Below, piece after piece: positions 43,246 through 51,934 of a stretch of 64,000 nt of DNA; the stretch's first letter is position 1; each line of letters begins with the position of its first letter. The position numbers and the translations under genes were made by a program. The notes beneath the pieces are model-generated. The model made no database searches. It was not told the origin of the DNA and saw only the letters and a list, made by a program, of their open reading frames with translations. Source of the stretch: a bacterium HR11 (GTDB taxonomy: Bacteria; Acidobacteriota; HRBIN11); contig BEHN01000015.1 in the NCBI GenBank assembly GCA_002898535.1, positions 1-64,000 on the forward strand. Direction: 5' to 3'.

Positions 43246-43359
43246 CTATCCTTGACGCTGTTTGTGTTTCGGGTTTTCGCAGATCACCCGGACCCGGCCC
43301 TTCCGGCGGATGACCCGACACTTATTACAGATACGTTTTACCGATGCCCGGACCTTCAT
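43246..43359 (-). CDS. rpmJ: Ribosomal protein L36
   Basis: A 37-residue protein, [20 protein letters not shown] then [17 protein letters not shown], with the zinc ligands C-x2-C, C and H of the C+ form. It is too short for many gene finders. It lies between infA and rpsM in the standard position. A TTGCCC-17-TATAAT promoter is 68 bases upstream. Confidence 0.97.
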   Translation of the reverse strand: MKVRASVKRICNKCRVIRRKGRVRVICENPKHKQRQG

Positions 43360-43426
43360 AGGATGGCTCCGTAGAGAAGCTCGGCCGACTCGTCGGGTAG
43401 ACGGGGCACGCTGAAATCCGGCTTAT

Positions 43427-43455
43427 ATTATAGGGCGCTCCCCTCCGCCGGGCAA
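43427..43455 (-). promoter_or_regulatory. Internal promoter before rpmJ, TTGCCC-17-TATAAT
   Basis: On the minus strand TTGCCC (43455-43450) and a consensus TATAAT (43432-43427) are exactly 17 bases apart, in the otherwise repeat-free spacer between infA and rpmJ. It would drive rpmJ-rpsM-rpsK-rpsD-rpoA-rplQ as an alpha operon separate from the upstream ribosomal genes. Confidence 0.75.
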
Positions 43456-43517
43456 CGACTCGCACGGCGGGCCGACTGGAGAGAACCGACCCAGGACGGT
43501 AGGGGGATTCAAGGCTG

Positions 43518-43535
43518 ACCGCTACTTATAGCGGT
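43518..43535. terminator. Hairpin over the infA stop codon
   Basis: On the minus strand ACCGCTA and TAGCGGT flank a 4-base loop and include the final codons and TAG of infA. There is no U-tract. It may end or stabilise the upstream transcript just before the internal promoter. Confidence 0.45.
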
Positions 43536-43746
43536 ACACGATGCGGCCCCGGGTCAAGTCGTAAGGCGAAAGCTCGACCCGCACGCGATCACCAGGCACG
43601 ATCTGAATGAAATGCTTCCGCATCCGGCCCGACACATGGGCCAGGACGACCAAGTCCTGGCCCTCGATCTTGACGCGAAACATGGCGTTGGGCAGGCTCT
43701 CGAGGACGACGCCCTCGACCTCGATGGCTTCTTCTTTCTGGGCCAT
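43522..43746 (-). CDS. infA: Translation initiation factor IF-1
   Basis: A 74-residue OB-fold initiation factor that binds the ribosomal A site. [20 protein letters not shown] and [20 protein letters not shown], then [14 protein letters not shown], are the canonical features. I use ATG 43746; the longer frame is repeat. It lies between map and rpmJ, as in many bacteria. Confidence 0.97.
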   Translation of the reverse strand: MAQKEEAIEVEGVVLESLPNAMFRVKIEGQDLVVLAHVSGRMRKHFIQIVPGDRVRVELSPYDLTRGRIVYRYK

Positions 43747-43774
43747 ATGACGGGCTATCCTCCGGAAAGGCCAT

Positions 43775-43812
43775 GAGCGTTGGGTATTAGGTGTGGGGTA
43801 CGAAAGACCCCA
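43775..43812. repeat. Degenerate GGTGTTGGG heptads
   Basis: GAGCGTTGGGTATTAGGTGT and GGGGTACGAAAGACCCCAGA are words of the ACACCCA/GGTGTTG 7-bp family, with a small GGGGTnnnnnnACCCC hairpin. It is in the map-infA spacer. Confidence 0.6.
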
Positions 43813-43835
43813 GACCCATTTCGGAAGCCGGTGCA

Positions 43836-43853
43836 CCTCGTCTCGAGACGAGG
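43836..43853. promoter_or_regulatory. Perfect 18-bp palindrome between map and infA
   Basis: CCTCGTCTC is directly followed by GAGACGAGG with no loop. It is an uninterrupted dyad, more like a dimeric protein-binding site than a hairpin. No repressor gene is nearby. Confidence 0.5.
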
Positions 43854-43869
43854 CATTCCGATGACCCCG

Positions 43870-44745
43870 TCAGGGTCGTGGTCCATGATCTGTCGCCTGG
43901 GGTCCGATGAAATCCTCGTCCTCATCGGGGTTGGTCAAGATCCAAGGCCCCCGATCCGTGATGGCGACCGTATGCTCGAAATGAGCGGCGAAACTCCCGT
44001 CTCGGGTTACGACCGTCCAACCGTCCGGGAGGACCTCCGTCTCGCCCGACCCCGTTACGACCATCGGCTCGATGGCGATCACCAGACCCGGTCGAAGCCG
44101 GATACCCTGATGCGGGGCCCCATAATTGGGCACGACCGGGTCCTCATGAAGGTGCCGGCCGACCCCGTGGCCGACGTATTCTCGAATGACCCGGAGGCCA
44201 TTCTCGTGTTCGACCCACGTCTCGATGGCATGACCGATGGCGCCGATATGATGACCCGGCCGGGCTTGGGCGATCCCCCGCGCGAGGGCCTCCCGGGTGA
44301 CGGCGATCAGACGGGCATGAACCGGATCGACCGACCCGACGGGAAAAGTCGCGGCCGCATCGCCCACGTAGCCGTCCCAGCGGACCCCGACGTCGATGCT
44401 CACGATGTCCCCCTCCCGGAGACGCCGCTTCCGGTTGGGAAGCCCGTGGACAACTTCCTCGTTGATCGAGACGCAGATATGGCCCGGGAAGGGGGTGTCG
44501 GCAAAGTCCGGCTGGTATCCCCGAAACACCGTCTCGGCCCCATGTTCCCGGAGAAAGGCGTCGGCCAGCTCGTCAAGCTCATACACCGGGAGACCCGGCT
44601 GGACGGCGGCCCCCAAGAGGCGCAAGAGCTGCCCCGTCAGCCGGCCGGCTTCCCGAAGCCGGCGAAGCTCCTCCGGGGTCTTGAGGGTAATCCGACCTGT
44701 CCGTCGACTCAGCCAGTGCCGTGCCCACTGGACGATGTAGTCCAT
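43870..44745 (-). CDS. map: Methionine aminopeptidase, type I
   Basis: A 291-residue metallopeptidase that removes initiator methionines. The five metal ligands appear in DIVSIDVGVRWDGYVGDAAA (two Asp), YVGHGVGRHLHEDP (His) and LVIAIEPMV...FEHTVAI (two Glu). Residues after ~250 (DEDEDFIGPQATDHGPRP) are outside the family and look derived from a repeat word (ACCACGACC), as at the pyrB end. It follows adk and precedes infA. Confidence 0.94.
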   Translation of the reverse strand: MDYIVQWARHWLSRRTGRITLKTPEELRRLREAGRLTGQLLRLLGAAVQPGLPVYELDELADAFLREHGAETVFRGYQPDFADTPFPGHICVSINEEVVHGLPNRKRRLREGDIVSIDVGVRWDGYVGDAAATFPVGSVDPVHARLIAVTREALARGIAQARPGHHIGAIGHAIETWVEHENGLRVIREYVGHGVGRHLHEDPVVPNYGAPHQGIRLRPGLVIAIEPMVVTGSGETEVLPDGWTVVTRDGSFAAHFEHTVAITDRGPWILTNPDEDEDFIGPQATDHGPRP

Positions 44746-44764
44746 AACTTCTACTCAGTATTAG

Positions 44765-44790
44765 CAGAGCCATCCGGCTCGTGAAAGTCC
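44765..44790. repeat. Single CAGAGC end fragment
   Basis: CAGAGCCATCCGGCTCGTGA resembles the terminal inverted repeat of the foldback elements, with no partner. It is in the adk-map spacer. Confidence 0.5.
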
Positions 44791-44819
44791 TGATATCCTG
44801 ATACCCAAGACCTGCCACC

Positions 44820-45485
44820 CTACCCCTGAGTCAGCCATTGCCGGACATATCCGGCCAGGCATTCAAAAATTTTGTCCTCCGGCTGGTCGGCGTCGAGTCG
44901 GACGAGCCGACCCCGGGTCTCATAGTACTGGACCAGGGGGGCTGTCTGCTCCCAGTAGACCTGAAAGCGTTTTTGGATGACCGCCTCCGTGTCGTCGGTC
45001 CGTTGGATCAAAGGCGTCCCGCACACCTCACAGCGCCCGTCGGGTGGAATCCGGTCCACGTTGTAAACTCGCTCGCATCGAGGGCATATTCGCCGTCCCG
45101 CCAAGCGCCGGACCGCCACGGCCTCCGGCAGGTCCAACAGTACACACCATAGCCGCTCGGTCTCCCCACGGCGGGCCAGGTAGCCCTCTAATTGTTCGGC
45201 CTGGGCGAGGTTCCGAGGATAGCCGTCTAAGACGACGCCCTCGTGGGTCCCGGCGGCCTGGTCCAGATAATGGGAGACGACCTCCAGGACCGTCGCATCG
45301 TCGACGAGTCGACCGGCCTCGAGGACCGGCCGGACCCGCGCCGCCAAGGGGTGCGCTTCCTGGGCGATCCGGCGGAGCAGGTCCCCCGTGGCGACCCGAA
45401 AGAGGCCAAAGGCCTCACAGAGACGATGGGCCTGGGTCCCCTTGCCGGCCCCCGGGGGGCCCAGCAGGACGAGATACAGCCGCAT
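44820..45485 (-). CDS. adk: Adenylate kinase, zinc-lid type
   Basis: A 221-residue nucleotide kinase (AMP + ATP to 2 ADP). The P-loop is LLGPPGAGKGTQAHRL, the AMP-binding segment is ATGDLLRRIA and GYPRNLAQAEQL, and the LID has the four-cysteine zinc site CPRCERVYNVDRIPPDGRCE with VCG. ATG 45485 has GGGGAG upstream. It sits between secY and map. Confidence 0.96.
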   Translation of the reverse strand: MRLYLVLLGPPGAGKGTQAHRLCEAFGLFRVATGDLLRRIAQEAHPLAARVRPVLEAGRLVDDATVLEVVSHYLDQAAGTHEGVVLDGYPRNLAQAEQLEGYLARRGETERLWCVLLDLPEAVAVRRLAGRRICPRCERVYNVDRIPPDGRCEVCGTPLIQRTDDTEAVIQKRFQVYWEQTAPLVQYYETRGRLVRLDADQPEDKIFECLAGYVRQWLTQG

Positions 45486-45496
45486 GGACGCTCCCC

Positions 45497-45706
45497 TTTC
45501 GGCCGTTCGGGAGTTCGGCAATTCGGGAATTCGGCAGGTGGGCAGATGGGCAGATAGGCAGATGGGCAGGTAGGTGAAGGTGGCTATCCGTTAGGGTGAC
45601 CCGTTTCCTGTCGCCGGCCTCCAGGCCGCATCCCCGCCCCGGCCGGCCCCCATGCCCGAGTCCCCGAACTCCCGAATTCCCGGATTCCCGAATTCCCGAA
45701 CGACCG
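45497..45706. repeat. Octad arrays in the secY-adk spacer
   Basis: TTCGGGAGTTCGGCAATTCG then GGCAGGTGGGCAGATGGGCA (two 8-bp families) form one side, and CCGAACTCCCGAATTCCCGG with further CCGAATTC words (45662-45700) the inverted other side, around ~80 bp of unique DNA. Confidence 0.85.
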
Positions 45707-45707
45707 T

Positions 45708-47093
45708 CTAAAAGTACCGCCGGCCCCGAATCCGGCCCCGTTTGAGGAGGCCTTCGTAGTGGCGCATCGTCAACTGGGCTTCCATCTGCTGGAGCGTGTC
45801 GAGGGCCACGCCGATGACGATCAACAGGGACGTCCCGCCAAAGTAAAAGGGTACGTTTAGGCCATTCTTAATAAAGTTAGGCAAGAAATTGTCAAAGAAC
45901 ACGCCGACGGCCCCCGGTAAATGGTGCAGATGGATGCCCGTGATCAGGATCTCCGGCAGGATGGCGATGATCACCAGGTAGAGGGCCCCGACCAGCGTCA
46001 GCCGCGACAGGACCTGGTCGATGTACTCGGCCGTCGGCCGGCCCGGCCGGACGCCCGGGATGAAGGCCCCGTACTTCCGGATGTCTTCGGCCACGTTCGT
46101 CGGATTGAAAATGACGGCCGTGTAGAAGTACTGGAAGAACACGATGCCGACGGCGTACAGGAACGTGTAAAGAGGCTCCCCAAAGCTCAGGGCGTCGATG
46201 ACGCTCTTCAGGACCCGGCTCTGGGGCGCAAAGAGGGCCAGCGTCTGGGGAAAGGTCACGATGGAGACGGCGAAGATGATGGGGATCACGCCGCCGGGAT
46301 TGAGTTTCAAGGGCAAATGGGTCGCCACGCTACTGTACACCCGTCGGCCGACGACCCGCTTGGGGTACTGGATCGGAATCCGGCGCTGGGCCTGCTCGAA
46401 CCAGATGATGAAGGCCACGACGGCGACCATCAGGAGGGCCAGGGGGATCAGGGTCAGGACCGAGATCTGGCCCGCCCGCAGGCCCTCGACGGTCCGGAGG
46501 ACGGCCCGGGGAAAATTAACGGCGATGCCGGCAAAAATGATCAGGGAGATGCCGTTTCCGATGCCCTTCTCGGTGATCTGCTCCCCGAGCCACATGACGA
46601 AGATCGTCCCGGCCGTCAGGGTGATGAGCGTCAGCGACCGGAAGCCCCAGCCCGGGTGCTGGACGACGCCCGGGATGTTCTCGACGGACAAGGCGATCCC
46701 GTAGGACTGAATCAGACTCAGGGCGACGGTCAGGTAGCGCGTGTACTCGGTGATCTTGCGGCGGCCCAGCTCCCCTTCCTTCACGAGCTGTTCCAGACGG
46801 GGGACGACGACCGTCAGGAGCTGGAGGACGATGGAAGCCGTGATGTAAGGCATGATGCCCAGGGCGAAGACCGTCATCCGCTCGAAGGCCCCGCCGGTGA
46901 ACAGGTCGATGATGCCGAAGATCGTGCCACGCTGACCCCGGAAGAACTCCTCCAGGGCCTTCGGGTCGATGCCCGGGATGGGGACGACGGCGCCGAGCCG
47001 ATAGATGGCCAGGAACCCCAGGGTGAACAAGACCCGCCGCCGTAGGTCTGGGACCCGAAAGATGTTGGCCAGGCGTTCCAGTTGCTCGATCAT
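45708..47093 (-). CDS. secY: Protein translocase subunit SecY
   Basis: A 461-residue ten-span channel protein of the Sec translocon. [76 protein letters not shown] and [20 protein letters not shown] are the SecY signatures. ATG 47093 with GGAGG ten bases upstream is preferred over the ATG at 47102, which overlaps that site; its start overlaps the rplO stop. Standard spc-operon position. Confidence 0.96.
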   Translation of the reverse strand: MIEQLERLANIFRVPDLRRRVLFTLGFLAIYRLGAVVPIPGIDPKALEEFFRGQRGTIFGIIDLFTGGAFERMTVFALGIMPYITASIVLQLLTVVVPRLEQLVKEGELGRRKITEYTRYLTVALSLIQSYGIALSVENIPGVVQHPGWGFRSLTLITLTAGTIFVMWLGEQITEKGIGNGISLIIFAGIAVNFPRAVLRTVEGLRAGQISVLTLIPLALLMVAVVAFIIWFEQAQRRIPIQYPKRVVGRRVYSSVATHLPLKLNPGGVIPIIFAVSIVTFPQTLALFAPQSRVLKSVIDALSFGEPLYTFLYAVGIVFFQYFYTAVIFNPTNVAEDIRKYGAFIPGVRPGRPTAEYIDQVLSRLTLVGALYLVIIAILPEILITGIHLHHLPGAVGVFFDNFLPNFIKNGLNVPFYFGGTSLLIVIGVALDTLQQMEAQLTMRHYEGLLKRGRIRGRRYF

Positions 47094-47542
47094 GCCGACC
47101 ATACCTCCACCCGACCGCCGGCCCGTTGGATCTTCTCGACGGCCGACCGGCTGAATCGGTGGGCCTGGACGATCAGGGGTTTCGTCAGTTCGCCGCGACC
47201 CAGGACCTTGACGCCGTCGCCGACGGTCCGGATGAGGCCCTTTTCCAGGAGGGCCGTCGGCGTGACGGTGGCGCCGGCCTCGAAGTGCCGGTCCAGTTGA
47301 TCCAGGTTGACGATCGCGAAGGACCGTTTGAAGGGATTGCGGAATCCCCGCTTGGGCAGGCGCCGATGGAGGGGCATCTGGCCGCCCTCGAAGCCCAGGT
47401 ACATGGAGTAACCAGACCGCTGACCCTGGCCCTTATGGCCCCGGGTGGACGTCTTCCCCATCCCCGAGCCGGGCCCCCGCCCGACCCGCTTGGGGGCCGT
47501 CTTCGCGCCAGGTGCCGGTCGCAAGTGATGGACCCCGATCAT
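47090..47542 (-). CDS. rplO: Ribosomal protein L15
   Basis: A 150-residue protein. [20 protein letters not shown] and [20 protein letters not shown], then [20 protein letters not shown], are L15 hallmarks. ATG 47542 is used with GGAGG seven bases upstream; it overlaps the rpmD stop (ATGA). Longer frames upstream are shadows of rpmD. Confidence 0.96.
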   Translation of the reverse strand: MIGVHHLRPAPGAKTAPKRVGRGPGSGMGKTSTRGHKGQGQRSGYSMYLGFEGGQMPLHRRLPKRGFRNPFKRSFAIVNLDQLDRHFEAGATVTPTALLEKGLIRTVGDGVKVLGRGELTKPLIVQAHRFSRSAVEKIQRAGGRVEVWSA

Positions 47543-47772
47543 GATGACGCCTCCGACGTATGGGACGACGGTGCCGACGGCGGCGGGACGGGCTCGACCC
47601 GGACGAGGTGCTGGACCTTTCGAATCATTCCCCACAGGGTCGGTGTCACCGGGAGGACCCGTTCGTAGCCGGGTCGCCCGAGACCCAGGCTCTTGAGGAT
47701 GCGGCGGTGTTTCTCCGGTCGTCCGACACCGCTTCGTACCTGAACGACCCGAACCCACTTCTCCTCAGCCAT
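47539..47772 (-). CDS. rpmD: Ribosomal protein L30
   Basis: A 77-residue protein, longer than the usual ~60. [20 protein letters not shown] and [20 protein letters not shown] match L30; the last ~20 residues ([19 protein letters not shown]) form an extra Pro/Ser tail. Its start is ATG 47772 and its stop overlaps rplO. Confidence 0.93.
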   Translation of the reverse strand: MAEEKWVRVVQVRSGVGRPEKHRRILKSLGLGRPGYERVLPVTPTLWGMIRKVQHLVRVEPVPPPSAPSSHTSEASS

Positions 47773-47806
47773 GGTCGCCCTCCTGTCGCCGGCCCGCCCG
47801 GCCCGG

Positions 47807-48328
47807 TCAGGCTCCCGGAGCGGTCCGCACACGATAGATTTGAGAGACTTCTTTACCCCGGAGGCGGGCGATCTGTTCCGGCGAGCGTAACTGCTGTAAA
47901 GCGTTGAAGGTCGCCCGGACGACGGCAAAGGGATTGTTCGACCGCAGGCTCTTGGTCAGGACGTCCCGGATGCCGGCCAGCTCCATGACGGCCCGGACGG
48001 GTCCCCCGGCGATGACGCCCGTTCCCCGCGAGGCCGGCCGCAGGATGACGAGGCCGGCGTCGTGACGGCCGATGACCTCGTGGGGGATCGTCGTATCGAC
48101 GAGGGGGACCTCGATGAGATTCTTCCGGGCCCGCTTGATGGCCTTCTGGATGGCCATCGGGACCTCGCGGGCCTTCCCCTTGCCGTACCCGACGTGCCCG
48201 TTTTCGTCCCCGATGACGACCAAGGCCATAAAGCGTAGGCGCTTGCCTCCGGCCACGACCTTCGTGACCCGGTTGACGAAGATGACCCGGTCCTTTAGCT
48301 CCCCGACAGGACGGGTGAACTTTTGCAT
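47807..48328 (-). CDS. rpsE: Ribosomal protein S5
   Basis: A 173-residue small-subunit protein. [40 protein letters not shown] and [19 protein letters not shown] match the N- and C-terminal S5 domains. ATG 48328 (MQKFTRPVG) is used because longer frames run into repeat sequence. Confidence 0.96.
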   Translation of the reverse strand: MQKFTRPVGELKDRVIFVNRVTKVVAGGKRLRFMALVVIGDENGHVGYGKGKAREVPMAIQKAIKRARKNLIEVPLVDTTIPHEVIGRHDAGLVILRPASRGTGVIAGGPVRAVMELAGIRDVLTKSLRSNNPFAVVRATFNALQQLRSPEQIARLRGKEVSQIYRVRTAPGA

Positions 48329-48339
48329 ATCGACCCTCG

Positions 48340-48415
48340 TGCTCAATGCTCTAAGTGTCGGGTGTCCGGTCCTTTTTCGAGGACCCAACGTCCGGCACCC
48401 AAGACTTCACACCCA
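48340..48415. repeat. GTGTCGGG heptad arms between rplR and rpsE
   Basis: TAAGTGTCGGGTGTCCGGTC faces ACCCAACGTCCGGCACCCAA and ACTTCACACCC across TTTTTCGAGG. It belongs to the ACACCCA/GGTGTTG 7-bp family. Confidence 0.75.
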
Positions 48416-48784
48416 TTAGACTTGGATGCCCTTCGCTCGTAAGCCCTCACAGACGGCCCGGACCTGGCCGTGGAACTTGAAGCCGGCCCGGTCAAAGACG
48501 GCCTGCCGGATCCCTCGAGCCGCCAGCCGTTCGGCCAGGAGTTCGCCGACTCGACGGGCCAGCTCGACGGTCGCGTTGCGCCGGCCCTCGGCCCGAAAGA
48601 TCTTCTCCAGGGTCGAGGCGGCCGCCAACGTATGGCCCCGCTCGTCGTCGATGGCCTGAGCATAGACGTGGCGGAGGCTCCGGAAGACGGCAATGCGGGG
48701 CCGCTCGGCCGTCCCCCGGACCTTCTTCCGGATCCGCCGGTGACGTCGCCATCGACGCTCCTGACGTGTACGGTACCGAGGCAT
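48416..48784 (-). CDS. rplR: Ribosomal protein L18
   Basis: A 122-residue 5S rRNA-binding protein. RRIRKKVRGTAERPRIAVFR and SLRHVYAQAIDDERGHTLAA, then FDRAGFKFHGQVRAVCEGLR, are the L18 signatures. It follows rplF by 52 bases. Confidence 0.96.
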   Translation of the reverse strand: MPRYRTRQERRWRRHRRIRKKVRGTAERPRIAVFRSLRHVYAQAIDDERGHTLAAASTLEKIFRAEGRRNATVELARRVGELLAERLAARGIRQAVFDRAGFKFHGQVRAVCEGLRAKGIQV

Positions 48785-48836
48785 GGGCGTTCTCCTGGTC
48801 TCGGTATCGGGGATGCGACACCGGACATCGAAAATG

Positions 48837-49385
48837 TTACTTCTTGGCCGCCGACTTGCCCGGCTTCAGACGCCACGGCTCGTCCACGTACTTAATGCCC
48901 TTCGCCTTGTAGGTCATCGGGGGCCGGATGCTCCGGATGGTCGCGGCGTACTGGCCCAGGACGTACTTGTCCGGCCCCCGGAGGGTGAACCGGTTTTTGT
49001 TCTTGGGGTCGAACTCGACCTCGATCCCCGGGGGGATCGGGATCTCGACGGGGTGGGAGTATCCCACATAAAAGATGAGAGCGTTGCCTTTCCGCTCGAC
49101 CCGATAGCCCGTCCCGACGACTTCCATGCCGATGCTGAAGCCCTCCGTCACGCCCCGGACGGCGTTGGCGGCCAGGGCCCGATACAGGCCGTGCAGGGCC
49201 TTTTGGGTCTTGGAGTCGTCCTTGCGGAGGACGACCAGGCGGCCGTCTTCGACCCGGAACTGGATCCCATGGCCGTAATGGACCTCGACCCGTCCCCGGG
49301 GGCCCTGGACGAGGACCCGGCTCGGCTCGACCTGGACCTGCACGCCAGGCGGGATCGGAATGGGTTGACGACCGATCCGCGACAT
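48837..49385 (-). CDS. rplF: Ribosomal protein L6
   Basis: A 182-residue two-domain protein. SRIGRQPIPIPPGVQVQVEP opens it, YRVERKGNALIFYVGYSHPV is in the second domain and GPDKYVLGQYAATIRSIRPP leads to the C-terminal end. ATG 49385 is used; the frame upstream is octad repeat. Confidence 0.96.
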   Translation of the reverse strand: MSRIGRQPIPIPPGVQVQVEPSRVLVQGPRGRVEVHYGHGIQFRVEDGRLVVLRKDDSKTQKALHGLYRALAANAVRGVTEGFSIGMEVVGTGYRVERKGNALIFYVGYSHPVEIPIPPGIEVEFDPKNKNRFTLRGPDKYVLGQYAATIRSIRPPMTYKAKGIKYVDEPWRLKPGKSAAKK

Positions 49386-49439
49386 CTTCGGCTTCTCCCC
49401 GTCGGGCGTCCGGCCATCCGGGACCCGGCGTAGGCCCAC

Positions 49440-49483
49440 TCCCCCGCCCGAATTCCCGAACTCCCGGATTCCCGAACTCCCGA
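49440..49483. repeat. CCGAATTC octad array between rpsH and rplF
   Basis: CCGCCCGAATTCCCGAACTC and CCGGATTCCCGAACTCCCGA, five 8-bp words in a row, end right at the rpsH stop. Confidence 0.85.
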
Positions 49484-49882
49484 TTAAAATACCGTCATGA
49501 GCCACTCGCCGCCCAGGCCCCGGCGGTAGGCCTCGCGGCCCGTCATGACGCCCTTGGACGTCGATAGGATTGCGATGCCCAGCCCGCGTCGGACGAGGGG
49601 AATCTGATTTCGACTCACGTAGATCCGCCGGCCCGGCGTACTGACCGACTCGATCTCGTGGATGGCGTACTCGCCTTCAGGCGAACGGCGCAGGTAGATC
49701 TTCAGGATCCCCTGCTTGCCGTCCTCGATGAACTTAAAGTCCTCGATGTAGCCCTCGTCTCGGAGCACGCGAGCGATGGCCAGCTTGAGCCGGGAGGCCG
49801 GGATCTCGACGACCTCCTTACGAGCCATCACGGCGTTCCGAATCCGAGTGCACATGTCACTGATCGGGTCATGCATCCCCAT
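49484..49882 (-). CDS. rpsH: Ribosomal protein S8
   Basis: A 132-residue 16S central-domain protein. DPISDMCTRIRNAVMARKEV, PASRLKLAIARVLRDEGYIE and LVRRGLGIAILSTSKGVMTG, ending REAYRRGLGGEWLMTVF, are typical. ATG 49882 (MGMHDPI) or 49876 (MHDPI) may be used. Confidence 0.96.
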   Translation of the reverse strand: MGMHDPISDMCTRIRNAVMARKEVVEIPASRLKLAIARVLRDEGYIEDFKFIEDGKQGILKIYLRRSPEGEYAIHEIESVSTPGRRIYVSRNQIPLVRRGLGIAILSTSKGVMTGREAYRRGLGGEWLMTVF

Positions 49883-49896
49883 GGCGGACGGCCTCC

Positions 49897-50082
49897 CTAC
49901 CAACTGGCTTTCCGGACGCCCGGGATGAGGCCCATCAGGGCATGTTCCCGAAAGCAGAGACGACACATCCCAAACTTCCGGAGAAAGGCCCGGGGTCGCC
50001 CACACAGCCAACAGCGGTTTCGCTGACGAACCCGAAACTTGGGTTTCTTCCGCGCTTTGGCGATCAGGCATTTTCGTGTCAT
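49897..50082 (-). CDS. rpsN: Ribosomal protein S14, zinc-binding short form
   Basis: A 61-residue S14 of type [21 protein letters not shown] and [20 protein letters not shown] show the two C-x2-C pairs. It lies between rplE and rpsH as usual. It overlaps neither neighbour. Confidence 0.96.
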   Translation of the reverse strand: MTRKCLIAKARKKPKFRVRQRNRCWLCGRPRAFLRKFGMCRLCFREHALMGLIPGVRKASW

Positions 50083-50085
50083 GTT

Positions 50086-50820
50086 TTACGACTCCCGAAA
50101 GGGAAAGCCCAGGGCCCGCAGGAGCTCGTAGGCTTCTGCGTCGGTCCGGGCCGTCGTCACGATCGTGACGTTCATCCCTCGAACCTTCGAGACCTTGGCG
50201 TAATCGACCTCCGGGAAGACGAGCTGTTCCCGGATACCTAAGGTGTAATTGCCCCGGCCGTCGAATCCGTGGGGGGAGATCCCCCGGAAGTCCCGGACCC
50301 GGGGCAGGGCCACGTGGATGAGACGGTCCAGGAACTCCCACATCCGCCACTTCCGCAAGGTGACCGAGCAACCGACGACCATGCCCCGCCGGATTTTGAA
50401 GCCGGCGATGGACCGGCGGGCCCGCCGCAGGACGGGTCGCTGGCCCGTGATGGCGCTCAGGGTGTAGACGGCCTCCTGCTGGAGCTTATCGTCCCGGGCC
50501 GCATCGCCGATGCCCATGTTGATGGCCACACACTCGATGCGGGGGACCTGCATGACGTTCTTGTAGCCGAACTTCTGCATCAGGTAAGGTACGACTTCCT
50601 GTTGGTAGCGCTTCAAAAGCCGCGGAAAGTAGGGCTCCTCCCTGGGCTCCTCCGGGACGACCTCGGGCTGGACTTCCGGCTCGGCGACCGGGGCCTCCGC
50701 CTCAGGGGGCGCCGCCGGGCGGGCCGACTTCCGACGAGGGGTCGGAGCGGCCGGGGCGGTCCGCTTTGTGGCCGTCTTTTTCTTTTCCGACGGGGCCGTT
50801 TCCTTTTTACGAGTGGCCAT
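50086..50820 (-). CDS. rplE: Ribosomal protein L5 with long N-terminal extension
   Basis: A 244-residue protein, against ~180 usual. The L5 core starts near residue 71 ([20 protein letters not shown]) with [40 protein letters not shown] and [20 protein letters not shown]. The first ~70 residues are Lys/Ala/Pro/Glu-rich low-complexity sequence ([20 protein letters not shown], then [16 protein letters not shown]). ATG 50820 has GGGATGGAATC upstream. L5 binds 5S rRNA; the tail's role is unknown. Confidence 0.94.
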   Translation of the reverse strand: MATRKKETAPSEKKKTATKRTAPAAPTPRRKSARPAAPPEAEAPVAEPEVQPEVVPEEPREEPYFPRLLKRYQQEVVPYLMQKFGYKNVMQVPRIECVAINMGIGDAARDDKLQQEAVYTLSAITGQRPVLRRARRSIAGFKIRRGMVVGCSVTLRKWRMWEFLDRLIHVALPRVRDFRGISPHGFDGRGNYTLGIREQLVFPEVDYAKVSKVRGMNVTIVTTARTDAEAYELLRALGFPFRES

Positions 50821-50861
50821 GATTCCATCCCTCGGTAGCTGGGCCATGAAGTAGAACCCGT

Positions 50862-51012
50862 CTCATCCATCCGACGGGACCGGGATCGGACCCTCGATAT
50901 TAGACCACAGACCAAAGACCACAGACCGCAGACCATGGACCATAGACCATAGAGCCCCTGGGGCCAAGCCGGTCTATGGTCTGCGGTCTATGGTCTATAG
51001 TCGAATCTATGA
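50862..51012. repeat. Foldback element, CTCATC-type ends, in rplX-rplE gap
   Basis: Left end CTCATCCATCCGACGGGACC and right end ATAGTCGAATCTATGAG are inverted. Seven words of the CCACAGA/CCATAGA type face GGTCTATGGTCTGCGGTCTA across GCCCCTGGGGCCAAGCC. It is the second copy of the element overlapping pyrB (30207-30340), and here it splits rplX from rplE by 259 bases. Confidence 0.88.
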
Positions 51013-51079
51013 GATCGCTTGTAATAAGGCCACTGGAGTAGCTGGGAAATCTAACACCCAAGACCGAGATGCCGAAGAC

Positions 51080-51418
51080 CTACTTGGTCCACTCCCGGTC
51101 CAGGATGCCCGAGCATCGCTTGCAGACCCGGACCTTCGTGCCGTCCTCGAGACGACGGTGGCCGACCCGGGTCGGACGGCCGCATTCCGGGCAGACGACC
51201 ATCAAATTCGAGACGTGAATCGGCGCCTCCATGGGGACGATACCGCCTCGGGTCCCGCGCGCCCGGTCCGGGCGAAGGTGCTTTTTCACGATCCGGACGC
51301 CCTCCACGACAGCTCGCTGCTCTTTTGGGAAGACGCGCAAGACCCGGCCGATCCGACCGCGGTCCCCACCACTGATCACCATGACTCGGTCGCCCTTCTT
51401 CACGTGAAGTGACGGCAT
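51080..51418 (-). CDS. rplX: Ribosomal protein L24
   Basis: A 112-residue assembly initiator of the 50S subunit. SLHVKKGDRVMVISGGDRGR is the KOW motif, followed by VEGVRIVKKHLRP and CPECGRPTRVGHRRLEDGTK with CKRCSG, an added zinc-ribbon-like C-x2-C pair. ATG 51418 is used; the frame upstream is heptad repeat. Confidence 0.95.
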   Translation of the reverse strand: MPSLHVKKGDRVMVISGGDRGRIGRVLRVFPKEQRAVVEGVRIVKKHLRPDRARGTRGGIVPMEAPIHVSNLMVVCPECGRPTRVGHRRLEDGTKVRVCKRCSGILDREWTK

Positions 51419-51464
51419 GACGACACCTCTCGAGTGAATGACGCGATGACGGGACGGCATGACG

Positions 51465-51548
51465 GGGTAGCCTATGGGCTCATGGCACATAGCTCATCGT
51501 TATCGGCCACGCGCTATGACCTATAAGCCATGACCCATGAATCCCGTC
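51465..51548. repeat. ATGAGCC heptads between rplN and rplX
   Basis: GCCTATGGGCTCATGGCACA and TAGCTCATCG face GCTATGACCTATAAGCCATG and ACCCATGAAT. It is the 7-bp family of 38220-38312. Confidence 0.75.
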
Positions 51549-51565
51549 ATCACGCCGTCACTTTT

Positions 51566-51934
51566 TCATAAGACCTCCGGCGCCAGCGAGATGATCCGCA
51601 GGAATTCCTTGTCCCGGAGTTCCCGGGCGACGGGCCCGAAGACCCGAGTCCCGATAGGGTTGCCTTGTTTGTCGATCAGGACGGCCGCGTTATCGTCGAA
51701 TCGGATATAAGTCCCATCCGGCCGTCGAATTTCCTTTCGGGTCCGGACGATGACGGCATGGACCACGTCGCCTTTCTCGACCCGACCGCCAGGTTCAGCC
51801 TCCTTGACGGAGGCGGCGATCACATCCCCGATCGAGGCATAGATGGTATTCCCCTTCCCGACGGGGTGGATACACATAATCTTTTTGGCACCCGAGTTGT
51901 CCGCCACATTCAGGATCGTACCCATCTGGATCAT
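51566..51934 (-). CDS. rplN: Ribosomal protein L14
   Basis: A 122-residue protein. [40 protein letters not shown] and [20 protein letters not shown] match L14. Its start overlaps the rpsQ stop by four bases (ATGA), so the two are coupled. Confidence 0.97.
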   Translation of the reverse strand: MIQMGTILNVADNSGAKKIMCIHPVGKGNTIYASIGDVIAASVKEAEPGGRVEKGDVVHAVIVRTRKEIRRPDGTYIRFDDNAAVLIDKQGNPIGTRVFGPVARELRDKEFLRIISLAPEVL

